Source: Emticicia fluvialis (GTDB taxonomy: Bacteria > Bacteroidota > Bacteroidia > Cytophagales > Spirosomataceae). From it: DNA of 64,000 bases. Made by a program: the position numbers and the translations under genes. The notes beneath the pieces were generated by a model. It was not told where the DNA came from, made no database searches, and saw only the letters and a list, made by a program, of their open reading frames with translations. How positions within the stretch are numbered: position 1 is the stretch's first letter; each line of letters starts with the position of its first letter. Location of the stretch: NCBI RefSeq assembly GCF_024793945.1, contig NZ_JANUSD010000004.1, positions 124,001-188,000 of the forward strand, read 5' to 3'. Shown piece after piece: positions 34,617-43,956 of this stretch.

Positions 34617-37154
34617 TTATCTTTCTATTACATGAACAGGTAGGTTTTCTTTGGTAGCATTGGTAATATGGCTTACCTGCATTTTAGTGGCCGACTCCAG
34701 AAACGCGTGTATGTCATCCAACTTATTTACTTTATCAGAAAGCGGTTTGAAAGGCTCAAATTTTTCATTTCTGAAGAAATAGAACTCGTTGGTGTCTGGA
34801 TGAATAGATACCAGATGCACCCATTCATTGGCAAACCATTCATACAGTGCAGCTTCAGACCTGATGGTATTCAGAATTACTTCAGGGTAATGCTCAACCA
34901 TTATTACCAGTCTTACAGGGTCATGCACTTCAATCATCTGTTGGGGTAAGCCCGGGCGTAAATCTCCGTCGCAGCTACTTACAACACCTACAAGGCCTAC
35001 AATATTATGAGACAGCTTTGTGCCGGCACCCATTTTGGCGTTATCCATTCTTGAGAAGAAGTACTCCAGATTAATACCTCCGCAAACGGGCGGCAATGGC
35101 CGCATAACACCTAATAGGCGTTTTCCATCAAGGTCAGTCCGGTAATCATAAGAGTTCATGAATGCCCGGCGGTCAAGAAAAATATTTTTTGTAAGACTAC
35201 GATGCCCAACAAAGCACAAAGCATTGGTGCTGTGGCCCAATTCTGGCCGCGGCTCAAAAAATGAAACAGACCGTTTCTTGATGGCCTCACGTACTTTTTT
35301 GATGTCTTGTTTTGTGTCTATCGATACAAACCTTCTTGAGCGTTCTTTGGCGTTGAGGTCCAGTGCGTTTTCAAAAGCCTCTTTATTCGCCTCATGTGCC
35401 TTCCGGTTTTGGGTAGATATCTGAAGTTCATCATAGAAAGCAATTTCATCGCTTGATGTATCGTGCAGGGCGCCAATAAACTGGGTTTGCTCTGGTATAT
35501 GAAGCCCGCCTGCATCAAGCAAGGCTCTTACTTTGGGGTGATTGGCCATTGCCGCAAAAACCCTGGCATTAACAGAACCCGGTCTACCACTACATGCGCC
35601 GCAGTCATAAGCTCCATGGTGTGGATTATTGGCACTGCTGGCGCCATGCCCCACTACATAAACTAGTGGTGCAAAATCTTTTACCATACCTATGCCTCTC
35701 AGAAGGCCTTCTACTCTTACCGCCATTTCTTCAACGGTAAAGCCAACCTGCAGGCCGTTTTCTATGTCGTCGGGGCTTTTGTTCTCAAAATGCAGTTGGC
35801 CGTCAATATTCATGTGTCTGAACGCACTGGCAAACGCGGGGCTTGATTTTGGCACAAACAAGCCTTGCAGTAATTTCCAGGCTGCCATTAATCCCAATGA
35901 AAGAGAAATAAAAAAGCCCTGAACAAAATTGTGAGATTGCTTGGTATATAGCAGCTCGTGTTTTTTCTTTTCTTTTACATCATATTCTTTCACCAGATAC
36001 TTCGGTGTTACAGGGGCAGGGCATAGTTTTTCATAGAACTTACCATTCTGTGGCTGAAAATAAAACTCAACCCCAAAAAAACCGGGGCATCCGAGCGTTT
36101 CTGAATTCGTATCGACACTTTCAAGGTGCCGGCGAAGCGAATCTTCACGCTCGTCGATACAGAATATAGCCTGAAAACTTTTCTGAGTTACATCATCTTT
36201 ATCAGCATAATTCAGCTTGGCATATTTTACCGCCGAAAATACCTGGTCATAATAGCTCCATTCAAAAGCATCCTGCCATATTTTTAAAACCTCCTGTCGC
36301 TCGCTTGGTTCTACTTTGGCAAAGAGGTCTACAGGTGGTGCGCTTACATGGTTTGTCAGTGCGTTCCAATGCTCGCCCAATGCAGAATCGAGTGCGTCAA
36401 TCTCAAGTAGCAAATCAAGGATTATCAGGTCTTTAAGCGATATTTTTTTATGATATAAAACCGTATCAGGATTATCTTCTATAGAAGCCACCAGTCCGCT
36501 CCATCCTCTGTGGCTCCATTGCTGGTCAAAAACGTATTGTTCAAAATAAGACTCATCACCAACCAGTATACCCAACAAACCGCTTATTGTTATGGTCTCG
36601 TCAAGCAGTAGGTTTCTGGCTCTTTTGTTTTTAAAGAAACTGCTGTAACTACCTTTTTCTAGTTGTCTGATGGCAAACAGCAGGCCTTTGTCTTCAAACG
36701 GAAAGTGCCATAAGGCAATGCCCTGATCCAGGTAGCTACCGAGAATCCTGAATAAAATAGGTTGTACCAGGTTATCCAGGTCTATTTTATACACAGATTT
36801 CCAGTAAGCTCTTAACCGGCCTACCCGAGGATTAAAAGACTGTTGAAAGTCTTTTTCAAGCACAAGTTTTTTCCAGTGTTCAAAATCTTTCTCCCCCTTG
36901 CGGTCTTTAATAATTTTAGAGAGTACGTCTGCCCTGATGCGGCCGTTTTTGTACAAAGCTCTGTAATCATTAACAGGGAAAGCCACTTCAATTCCAAATA
37001 TTTCAGATGCCTTATAAATAGCATCATAAAATTTCTGACTCTGAAAGGCATGCAATGAGTTGTGATGGATAAAGTCTTTCAGGGGTGTTTGTGAAGGTAA
37101 GTAATGCTTTAATTCATGTAAAACATGATGCTCGTCGAAATTCAGATTACGCAT
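34617..37154 (-). CDS. dabA: DabA-like DUF2309 protein, CO2-hydrating subunit
   Basis: This 845-residue protein of the DUF2309/UPF0753 family is the carbonic-anhydrase-like subunit of DabAB. Zinc-site residues of the family are visible: Cys332 and Asp334 in IFCIDERED, and His503 and Cys518 in VGHGASSANNPHHGAYDCGA. The His-Cys spacing of 15 equals that described for Halothiobacillus DabA. Together with DabB it should convert CO2 irreversibly to bicarbonate in the cytoplasm at the membrane, using ion-gradient energy. It is the first gene of dabA-dabB-sulP, with a 248-bp upstream gap for its promoter. Confidence 0.92.
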   Translation of the reverse strand: MRNLNFDEHHVLHELKHYLPSQTPLKDFIHHNSLHAFQSQKFYDAIYKASEIFGIEVAFPVNDYRALYKNGRIRADVLSKIIKDRKGEKDFEHWKKLVLEKDFQQSFNPRVGRLRAYWKSVYKIDLDNLVQPILFRILGSYLDQGIALWHFPFEDKGLLFAIRQLEKGSYSSFFKNKRARNLLLDETITISGLLGILVGDESYFEQYVFDQQWSHRGWSGLVASIEDNPDTVLYHKKISLKDLIILDLLLEIDALDSALGEHWNALTNHVSAPPVDLFAKVEPSERQEVLKIWQDAFEWSYYDQVFSAVKYAKLNYADKDDVTQKSFQAIFCIDEREDSLRRHLESVDTNSETLGCPGFFGVEFYFQPQNGKFYEKLCPAPVTPKYLVKEYDVKEKKKHELLYTKQSHNFVQGFFISLSLGLMAAWKLLQGLFVPKSSPAFASAFRHMNIDGQLHFENKSPDDIENGLQVGFTVEEMAVRVEGLLRGIGMVKDFAPLVYVVGHGASSANNPHHGAYDCGACSGRPGSVNARVFAAMANHPKVRALLDAGGLHIPEQTQFIGALHDTSSDEIAFYDELQISTQNRKAHEANKEAFENALDLNAKERSRRFVSIDTKQDIKKVREAIKKRSVSFFEPRPELGHSTNALCFVGHRSLTKNIFLDRRAFMNSYDYRTDLDGKRLLGVMRPLPPVCGGINLEYFFSRMDNAKMGAGTKLSHNIVGLVGVVSSCDGDLRPGLPQQMIEVHDPVRLVIMVEHYPEVILNTIRSEAALYEWFANEWVHLVSIHPDTNEFYFFRNEKFEPFKPLSDKVNKLDDIHAFLESATKMQVSHITNATKENLPVHVIER

Positions 37155-37348
37155 ATTTCACTATAATTTATTGATTTTTTGACTTGTCGACGGTGATTTA
37201 CCTTAACTGCCCTTTCTCATTAGAGGAAACCCTTAGCCCCTTTCTCCTCTTCAGATACAAAGGCAGTAAACAGGTAAATAATGCTGTATGAAACCGGGCC
37301 GGGTTTTAGGTAATGCTTTACCGGACGAAAACTATTTATGCCTACTTG

Positions 37349-37370
37349 CATTCGGTCCAGAATTGACCGA
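37349..37370. promoter_or_regulatory. Dyad element upstream of dabA
   Basis: Within the 248-bp gap between dabA and the next upstream gene lies CGGTC-N7-GACCG, a 5-bp dyad with the spacing of a regulator site. A nearby CCGGGCCGGG is also symmetrical. No clear -7/-33 pair was found. The rest of the gap shows no gene. Confidence 0.25.
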
Positions 37371-37402
37371 CTGATAAGAACAAGGCATATAATTGAAGAT
37401 AA

Positions 37403-37795
37403 TTAAAGGGAAATAAAGTGTCTCCAGGAACAATAAAGGAGATACAAATGGCGATTGTTAGCCGTTGAATGGCTATGCGCTTTGGCAATTACCTGTCGGG
37501 AATTAAATGACTGAATCAATAAAACCGGATGATGCTGATAAAAATTTTCCAGAACGTCATCATCGGGCATTACTTCTTCGGCCATAATTACTTCAGCAGG
37601 AAGCTCATGGTGAAAAAAAGTAGATAATGTAAACGGATGAAACAGGGCCGACTGATGCAGGTTGGCAGGAATATCTGCCGGCATAGTGGCCAGTTGAGGT
37701 GCAGCAATTGAGTTGGTGTAAAACAAAGATATCAATACCAACCATTGAATGGCCAGAATCCGAAAAGAATGGGTATTGAAAAATCTTTTAAACAT
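37403..37795 (-). CDS. Secreted small protein of unknown function
   Basis: This 130-residue protein starts with FKRFFNTHSFRILAIQWLVLISLFYTNSIAA, a basic N-terminus plus hydrophobic core that fits a signal peptide or anchor (quoted in two parts: residues 2-16 and 17-32). The mature part is rich in His and acidic residues (FHHELPAEV, AEEVMPDDD, YQHHP, KAHSHS), which could bind a metal. I do not recognise the family. It lies alone between dabA and carbonic anhydrase on the same strand, with gaps of about 250 bp on both sides. Base composition is like its neighbours. It is probably real, given the signal peptide and context. Confidence 0.5.
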   Translation of the reverse strand: MFKRFFNTHSFRILAIQWLVLISLFYTNSIAAPQLATMPADIPANLHQSALFHPFTLSTFFHHELPAEVIMAEEVMPDDDVLENFYQHHPVLLIQSFNSRQVIAKAHSHSTANNRHLYLLYCSWRHFISL

Positions 37796-37986
37796 TACAA
37801 TTTGAACAATTTTCCTCCTGAATAAGAAACTACTGTTGCAAATGTAAGAAATAGCTAAAATGACACAAGAGGGGTTTTTATAAAACGGACTTTAATCTTG
37901 GATTTGTCCTATTCTGTTAGCCCGAATGTCCAATCGTAAACGTTAATTTAATCAGCTTTTAATCTGATTTTCAAACGATTAGAAAT

Positions 37987-38038
37987 AAAAAAAGACGCCC
38001 GTCATAGCAAATACAATTTGCTGACAGACGCCTTTAAA
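37987..38038 (-). terminator. Hairpin after carbonic anhydrase, possible terminator
   Basis: Past the carbonic anhydrase stop lies GTCA-TA-GCAAAT-ACA-ATTTGC-TGAC, a 10-bp stem with a two-base bulge. Direct copies of AGACGCC flank it. On the minus strand a run of seven Ts follows about seven bases after the stem. The gap between stem and T-run makes it an imperfect terminator. The rest of 37796-38058 shows nothing. Confidence 0.4.
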
Positions 38039-38058
38039 AACAAACGCAAACTGTCTCT

Positions 38059-38733
38059 TTAAACGTCTACCTCTTCTATCGCTTTCTTCTTTTTCTTGTT
38101 AAAATCAAAGTTGTAGACATCTTCCAATGCATCATGGTCTTTCGATTCAATCTCAATAATAGGTTTAATTAAACCTGTTTTCAGGTCTACCACCCAGCCA
38201 TGTATCATCGGGTACTCGCTATTAGACCACGCATTCTGAACAATGGTTGTTTTGGCAACATTTTTTACCTGTTCAATTACGTTCACCTCAACCAGCCGGT
38301 CAAATCTTTCCTGATCGTCATCAATGCTCTGTAATTCGTCCTGATATTTGGTATAAACATCTTTAATGTTTCTCAACCAGTTATTGATTAATCCGTAGTC
38401 GTTGTTGGTCATCGAAGCCTTTACGCCTCCGCATTGATAATGCCCTACCACCAGAATATGCTTAACCTTAAGCACCTCAACTGCATATTGCAAAACACTC
38501 AGCATACTCATGTCAGTATGTATTACCAGATTGGCCACATTCCGGTGAACAAAAATTTCTCCGGGTTGCGTGCCAGACACCTGGTCGGCTGGTACGCGGC
38601 TGTCAGAGCAACCAATCCACAAAAACTCCGGCTTTTGGTCAGCTGCCAGGTTCTTGAAATAGGTTGGGTCTAGCTGAAGTTTCTCAGAAGCCCAAGCTTT
38701 ATTGGCTAATAAGAGTTTTTGATACGATTCCAT
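38059..38733 (-). CDS. can: Beta-class carbonic anhydrase
   Basis: This 224-residue zinc enzyme interconverts CO2 and bicarbonate. Zinc ligands and the catalytic dyad are intact (numbering from the ATG): Cys42, Asp44 and Arg46 in GCSDSRVPA, and His98 and Cys101 in GHYQCGGV. The segment PGEIFVHRNVANLV is also typical of the Can-like clade. There is no signal peptide, so it is cytosolic. The ATG at 38733 is preceded by a GTG in frame. The start overlaps the end of a SulP gene by about 35 bp, so transporter and anhydrase are coupled, as in bicarbonate uptake modules. Confidence 0.95.
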   Translation of the reverse strand: MESYQKLLLANKAWASEKLQLDPTYFKNLAADQKPEFLWIGCSDSRVPADQVSGTQPGEIFVHRNVANLVIHTDMSMLSVLQYAVEVLKVKHILVVGHYQCGGVKASMTNNDYGLINNWLRNIKDVYTKYQDELQSIDDDQERFDRLVEVNVIEQVKNVAKTTIVQNAWSNSEYPMIHGWVVDLKTGLIKPIIEIESKDHDALEDVYNFDFNKKKKKAIEEVDV

Positions 38734-40282
38734 CACTTTTCCTGTAGTTTAATTTTCTTCTTTTGATATTCTTAAATTCAATATTAATATGTCTTGATTT
38801 GGCTTCTGCCTGAAATTCTTCAAGTGTCAGGAAAATGTCATGGTCAATAAATGTAGTTCTGGTACCGTCTATCAGCACAATATCGCCCGAGTTAAGGGAA
38901 GCCAGGTTCTGCATCAGCTCCGACTTGTTAAAATAAAATATGTCTTTATTAAACTGAATCAAAACATTGTTCTTGTCTCTTACTACCGACATAGAACCTT
39001 TATAGTTGGTATATAATATGTATATCATAGCTACCAGTGTGCCAACACCTATACCTGTAAGAAGGTCAGTAAAAACAACAGCCGCCACAGTAACCACAAA
39101 TGGTATAAACTGGTCTGGTCCTTCTTTAAACATGGTTTTAAAAACGCTTGGTTTGGCAAGTTTGTACCCAACCATAATTAGCACCGCAGCTAAAGAAGCC
39201 AACGGAATAAGGTTGAGCATGGAAGGAATACTCAGGGTACAAATTAAAAGAATGAGTCCGTGAATAATAGTTGACATCTGCGATTTACCACCGGCAAGAA
39301 TATTGGCCGAACTGCGCACAATAACCTGTGTTACAGGAATACCACCCAATAGCCCCGATACGATATTGCCCGTACCCTGCGCAACTAGTTCGCGGTTGGT
39401 AGGTGTAATTCTGCTTTGGGGGTCAAGTTTGTCGGTTGCTTCTACCGATAAAAGCGTTTCAAGGCTGGCAACAATTGCAATTACAAAAGCTGTTTTCCAG
39501 ATGAGAGGATTTGATATAGCAGCGAAATTGGGAAAGGCTAAAAGGCCCGAAAACTCAGAAATAGAACCTGCTACCGGTAAAGTTACCAGATGGTTACTCT
39601 GTAAATGAAAATTGGCAGGTAAAATTCCCAGGCTGCTGTTCAGCAAAATACCCAGTAAAACGGCAATCAAAGGCCCGGGTATAATGCCCAAAAGTTTATT
39701 TTTTTTGATAAAGTTCTGGTCCCAAAGTATCAATACCAGAATTGATATTACCCCAATTACCAGTGCGCCTTCGTTAAAAAATTCAGTGATGTTCAATAAT
39801 TCAGAAAAGGTGTTTTCACCGTCTTTCTGAGCAAAGGCTTCGTCTCCTTCATAATCTTTGTCTATTCCGGCTACATGCGGAATCTGCTTCAGAATAATTA
39901 TTATACCGATGGCGGTGAGCATTCCTTTAATAACAGATGACGGAAAGTAATAACCGATTACACCTGCTTTGAGGGCTCCGAGAATAATCTGTATTACCCC
40001 GGCCAGCACAACTGTCAGTAAAAAAGAATCAAATGCGCCAATTTCAGTAATGGCATTCAATACAATTACGGTAAGCCCGGCCGCCGGGCCGCTTACGCCC
40101 AGCTGAGACCCGCTAACCAGGCCCACAACAATGCCACCTACAACACCTGCAATTATACCCGAAATGAGTGGTGCGCCTGATGCAAGAGCAACGCCCAGGC
40201 ATAAAGGAAGAGCCACAAGAAAAACGACAAGACCCGCAGGAAGATCGCTTTTAAGATTTGAAAAATTTATACTTGATTTCAT
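38699..40282 (-). CDS. SulP-family inorganic anion transporter 2
   Basis: This 527-residue SLC26/SulP membrane protein has the conserved pattern SDLPAGLVVFLVALPLCLGV at the start, GPAAGLTVIVLNAI, and GTGNIVSGLLGGIPVTQVIV in the middle. The C-terminal part (about 440-515) is a short STAS domain (GDIVLIDGTRTTFIDHDIF). I prefer the ATG at 40282, where family similarity begins, over an upstream ATG at 40333. Overlap with the carbonic anhydrase gene strongly suggests a bicarbonate substrate. It is homologous to, but clearly diverged from, the SulP gene after dabB. Confidence 0.88.
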   Translation of the reverse strand: MKSSINFSNLKSDLPAGLVVFLVALPLCLGVALASGAPLISGIIAGVVGGIVVGLVSGSQLGVSGPAAGLTVIVLNAITEIGAFDSFLLTVVLAGVIQIILGALKAGVIGYYFPSSVIKGMLTAIGIIIILKQIPHVAGIDKDYEGDEAFAQKDGENTFSELLNITEFFNEGALVIGVISILVLILWDQNFIKKNKLLGIIPGPLIAVLLGILLNSSLGILPANFHLQSNHLVTLPVAGSISEFSGLLAFPNFAAISNPLIWKTAFVIAIVASLETLLSVEATDKLDPQSRITPTNRELVAQGTGNIVSGLLGGIPVTQVIVRSSANILAGGKSQMSTIIHGLILLICTLSIPSMLNLIPLASLAAVLIMVGYKLAKPSVFKTMFKEGPDQFIPFVVTVAAVVFTDLLTGIGVGTLVAMIYILYTNYKGSMSVVRDKNNVLIQFNKDIFYFNKSELMQNLASLNSGDIVLIDGTRTTFIDHDIFLTLEEFQAEAKSRHINIEFKNIKRRKLNYRKSDGIVSKTLISQ

Positions 40283-40480
40283 TGTTTTGGATAGATGATT
40301 GTTCAGATTGCTCTTCAAGTGGTTCTGGTGCAATAACCTAAAACCGGTTTAGAATATAGCCAGAAAAGCCTGCAGAAAACCCCAACAGCTTGCTCAATGC
40401 CTATGATTGGCATAAAGACAAATAAAAACGGATTTTACTTTGCAACAGAATGATAAAAGGCGAAGCCAATTGGTAAGGAA

Positions 40481-40786
40481 TTACGCCTTTGGAGGGGGAG
40501 ATTGTATGAATCTGTAAGGAAACCGCTCGGAGGATTTCGTATCTAAATAGGTACTTTTTTCAGTCTGAAAAACATCAAAAGTAAAATTGAGCTCGAAGAA
40601 TGATATCAGATACTTGTTCGGCTCATTTTTGTTCTCCTGATTCTCATTTTCACATTCATTGCCGTCTCCTTCACAGATATCAACGCTGCAAGAGATTACC
40701 TCGCCAAAGAAATCTTTGACGTATTCGCTGAAGGTCGAACATTCGATAATCAGAAACAGAATGAAAACTGCAAATCTTTTGGTCAT
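40481..40786 (-). CDS. Small exported protein of unknown function
   Basis: This 101-residue protein has an N-terminal hydrophobic stretch (KRFAVFILFLIIECSTF), so it is probably exported or anchored. An acidic Asn/Glu-rich segment follows (CEGDGNECENENQENKNE, residues about 38-55), with three Cys nearby. The C-terminus is aromatic and ends RFIQSPPPKA. I do not recognise the family. It lies about 200 bp upstream of the SulP2-carbonic anhydrase pair on the same strand. Coding status is likely but not certain. Confidence 0.45.
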   Translation of the reverse strand: MTKRFAVFILFLIIECSTFSEYVKDFFGEVISCSVDICEGDGNECENENQENKNEPNKYLISFFELNFTFDVFQTEKSTYLDTKSSERFPYRFIQSPPPKA

Positions 40787-41009
40787 AAAATGAGAGTGGA
40801 ATCCCTTTGAGTTGACAAAATAACGAAAAAATTTTTAAATTCGTTCATGCGTTCAGGTCTTGTACCATAAAAAAAACTGAGTTGTGGACATTTTATAAGA
40901 ATTTAATTTTGGGTTTGTCTTTCATTAAAGAATTTAAGTTTAAAATTTCCTTATTTTTAAGTGTTTTCTGATTGTTGTAAGCGGGTTATCATACCCGGTA
41001 GCATACTCA

Positions 41010-42506
41010 TCAGTTCTCAAATCCATACTTTTTATAAAATTCGTTTCTTTTCTTTAGCATTTTATCTGCAAACCTTCTGTCAAACCATATAAAATGTCCT
41101 CCGCCTTCGAGCGGTTGAAAATCAATGTCTGCATTTCCGGCTGAAATCATATCTGTTGCAAATTTTCTGGCGGTTTCAAAAGGAACATTCATATCATTAG
41201 TACCATGAAACAGAAGTGCGGGCGGCAAGGTTTTATCTACCAGAAAATTAGGAGATATGCTTCTGGCCTGGTTTTTATCTGGTAAGTATTTTCTTATCCA
41301 CGCTGTTATGTCGTCGGTCAGGTCATACACGCCGGCATTAATAACCAGTGCATTAGGTGCCGGGCTAACGGACAAATTATCCGTTTTTTCGTTCCAGTTA
41401 TTTACCAATGCTGTTGCAAGGGCCAGATGCCCGCCTGCCGAGTTTCCGGTAGCAACAACTCTGGATGTATCAATATGGTAGGTTCGGGCATTTTCTCTTA
41501 CCCATCTTATGGCCGAGCGGGCGTCTTTTACAGCTTCAAAGGGTAGGGTGCCATGCCTGCCATAAGTTCTGTATTCAACGGCACAGGCTACCCATCCTTT
41601 GACTGCATAGCTTTGGCAGGTGCTGAAAAACCAGTCAGGTTTTCCTTCACTCCAGCTACCTCCATGAAAAAAAACAATAGTAGGCCTTCCCCCGGTGTAT
41701 TGAAGTGTATCAGGCACAAAAACATGAATATCCAAACTAAAAGACCCTGCTTTTTTATAGGGTTTTATAACGTGGTTTTTCAAGGCTGCAAGGTCTTCAT
41801 CATACAGGCGTTTAACCTTCTTAACTAACGAGGTATCTGATGTGGTGCTTACAAACTTTTTATAATACTTGTCTATTTGCTTGGTTCCGTTGTTATCAAT
41901 TTGGTTATACAGGTAATCAAACTGCCAGTATTCCAGACATTTTTTGTTGCTGATATACGATTGAATGGTTTTCCATGAAACCAGAAAATGCTGGTTGTCA
42001 TGGTTTTTATAATTCCCTTTGCGCAGCTCCAGACTTGTTTTCAGGGCTATAAATGCGTTAAAGTAGCTAGTGAAGTCGGTGTTGGTTAATAAATCCGGTT
42101 TATTGAAGTCTGCCTGATTTGCCTTTAACAAAAGTGGAATTTTTGAACGATTGGCAGGTGAGGCATCAACATAAACTTCATGTGTTAAAGGATATTCAAT
42201 CAAGAGTTTGTCGAAATAATACTTTATTTCTGCCTTTTGGTTTTGGTAAAATTTAGCATCAAGTTTGCCTTTATATTGTTGAAGCGCATGATTGAAAACT
42301 GTTCTGGAAGAATCTATCAATTGAATAAACTCCTTTTCAGGTCTGCTGTAGATAGTCTTGTAGTTGCGGTAAAAACTACCACTGAATTGTTTTCCTATCG
42401 TTTTTATTTCAGCAAGATAAGCCTGCTTCTCAGTGTCAATGGTTTGCGCCTTTAACAGACAAACAGTAACTAATTGTAATGCTAAGGCTAAGTAAAAGTT
42501 TTTCAT
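41010..42506 (-). CDS. Secreted alpha/beta hydrolase (carboxylesterase-like)
   Basis: This 498-residue protein has a signal peptide (KNFYLALALQLVTVCLLKA) and a helical N-terminal region of about 230 residues before the hydrolase domain. The domain shows the oxyanion motif FFHGGSW near residue 280, the nucleophile motif GNSAGGH near 352, an Asp in HGTNDMNVPFE near 437, and a catalytic His in GGGHFIWF near 470. This is the hormone-sensitive-lipase/BD-FAE-like pattern of esterases acting on small or carbohydrate esters. It is probably periplasmic. It is transcribed divergently from the methyltransferase gene. The exact substrate is unknown. Confidence 0.82.
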   Translation of the reverse strand: MKNFYLALALQLVTVCLLKAQTIDTEKQAYLAEIKTIGKQFSGSFYRNYKTIYSRPEKEFIQLIDSSRTVFNHALQQYKGKLDAKFYQNQKAEIKYYFDKLLIEYPLTHEVYVDASPANRSKIPLLLKANQADFNKPDLLTNTDFTSYFNAFIALKTSLELRKGNYKNHDNQHFLVSWKTIQSYISNKKCLEYWQFDYLYNQIDNNGTKQIDKYYKKFVSTTSDTSLVKKVKRLYDEDLAALKNHVIKPYKKAGSFSLDIHVFVPDTLQYTGGRPTIVFFHGGSWSEGKPDWFFSTCQSYAVKGWVACAVEYRTYGRHGTLPFEAVKDARSAIRWVRENARTYHIDTSRVVATGNSAGGHLALATALVNNWNEKTDNLSVSPAPNALVINAGVYDLTDDITAWIRKYLPDKNQARSISPNFLVDKTLPPALLFHGTNDMNVPFETARKFATDMISAGNADIDFQPLEGGGHFIWFDRRFADKMLKKRNEFYKKYGFEN

Positions 42507-42709
42507 AAGTAAATTAAGTATTAGTTTACTGATACTCTACATGCAATTTAACCATTTTTTAGGTTTTGTAATGAGTGCCAGGCAATAAAGTTTTTATTTG
42601 GTTTTTATTGGGTGGGCAACCGTTAAACCGCAAGTTTCATTTGCCGGGGCTGTCTAATTCTTTTAATTTTACTGCTTAATTGTGGTAGCAGGACGAACAA
42701 GCTAAGTAG

Positions 42710-43909
42710 ATGAACATTGAAACACTCAGGCTCGCAAGAGATAAAGCATGGCAGTTGCAAATTACTGATATTAAGGCGTATGTTCTGAAAAATCCGGATA
42801 AACTGAAAACTGACTTTTTGCATCTGGTAGCCGACCAGTGGGTAGCCAGGCAAAAAGCAAAATTTAAACTGCCGGGTTGGTATGCCAATCCGGATATCAT
42901 TTACCCTGCATCCCTTTCAGTAGAGCAGTCTTCGTCTGAGGCTACTGCAGAATACAAGGCCCGACTTTTTTTTAATGCCGGATACCCGAATTTAATTGAC
43001 CTGACAGGCGGAATGGGAGTAGACAGCGCAGCGTTTGCCAGAAGTCATCAGTCTGTCATTTACGTTGAAAGAAACAAAAGCCTTACCGAAATAGCAGCCA
43101 GCAATTTTAAAACGTTGGGGCTTAATAACATACAAGTGGTTAATGCAGACGCGGTTCAGTTTTTGTCTGCTGCAAATCTGGCTGCCGATACGCACTTTTA
43201 TATGGACCCAGCCAGAAGAGACGCTTCAAAAAACAAAGTTTTTAAAATTGAAGATTGTGAGCCAGATATTTTACAGATAAAGCATAAATTATCCAGCTTT
43301 TTAATAAAGTATTCACCCATGCTGGATATAAAGCTGGCCATGTCTCAGCTGGAAGCGGTGGCGGAGGTGCACATTGTAGCAGTGGACAATGAAGTAAAAG
43401 AGCTACTATTTTTGTGCCATAAATCCGACGGCCATGCTAAAATTACGGCTGCCAATTTAATAAATAACCACTGGCAAACCTTTAGCTTTAACTATGAGGC
43501 AGAGCAAATGGCTGAGGTGCAGTTTAGTTTGCCTTTGGGCTACATTTATGAACCCAACGCTGCTTTGCTAAAAGCCGGAGCATTTAAAAGCATAGCTCAA
43601 AAGTACGGGCTGAACAAACTCTCTGTCAACAGCCATCTGTATACAACTGATACACTTATAAAAGATTTTCCGGGAAGAGTTTTTGCCTGCCAGTCGGTTT
43701 GCCGATTCGATAAAAGTGAGGTGCTGGCACATCTGAATAACAACCAGGCAAATGTAAGTACAAGAAATTTTCCAATAAAGGCAGAAGAAGTAAAAAAGAA
43801 ACTTGGCTTAAAAGACGGCGGCGACACTTATTTGTTTGCAACTGAAAATTTTAAGCACCAAAAAATAATATTGATTTGCCAGAAACCCACTGAACCATGG
43901 CAAACCTAA
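42710..43909 (+). CDS. PG_1098-like SAM-dependent methyltransferase
   Basis: This 399-residue protein has the PG_1098 architecture: an N-terminal alpha-helical/ferredoxin-like part with QWVARQKAKFKLPGW, a class I methyltransferase core (LIDLTGGMGVDSAAFA near residue 99; FYMDPARRDASKNKVF near 163), and a C-terminal THUMP-like domain. The DPARR motif stands where N-methyltransferases have DPPY. Substrate is probably RNA, going by fold, but is not established. The next gene, 47 bp later, is miaE, a tRNA modification enzyme, which supports an RNA target (inference). Confidence 0.85.
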   Translation: MNIETLRLARDKAWQLQITDIKAYVLKNPDKLKTDFLHLVADQWVARQKAKFKLPGWYANPDIIYPASLSVEQSSSEATAEYKARLFFNAGYPNLIDLTGGMGVDSAAFARSHQSVIYVERNKSLTEIAASNFKTLGLNNIQVVNADAVQFLSAANLAADTHFYMDPARRDASKNKVFKIEDCEPDILQIKHKLSSFLIKYSPMLDIKLAMSQLEAVAEVHIVAVDNEVKELLFLCHKSDGHAKITAANLINNHWQTFSFNYEAEQMAEVQFSLPLGYIYEPNAALLKAGAFKSIAQKYGLNKLSVNSHLYTTDTLIKDFPGRVFACQSVCRFDKSEVLAHLNNNQANVSTRNFPIKAEEVKKKLGLKDGGDTYLFATENFKHQKIILICQKPTEPWQT

Positions 43910-43956
43910 GAGCAAGGTTAAGCATAAGCACGCTGAATTATAACAAAAGTTAATAA

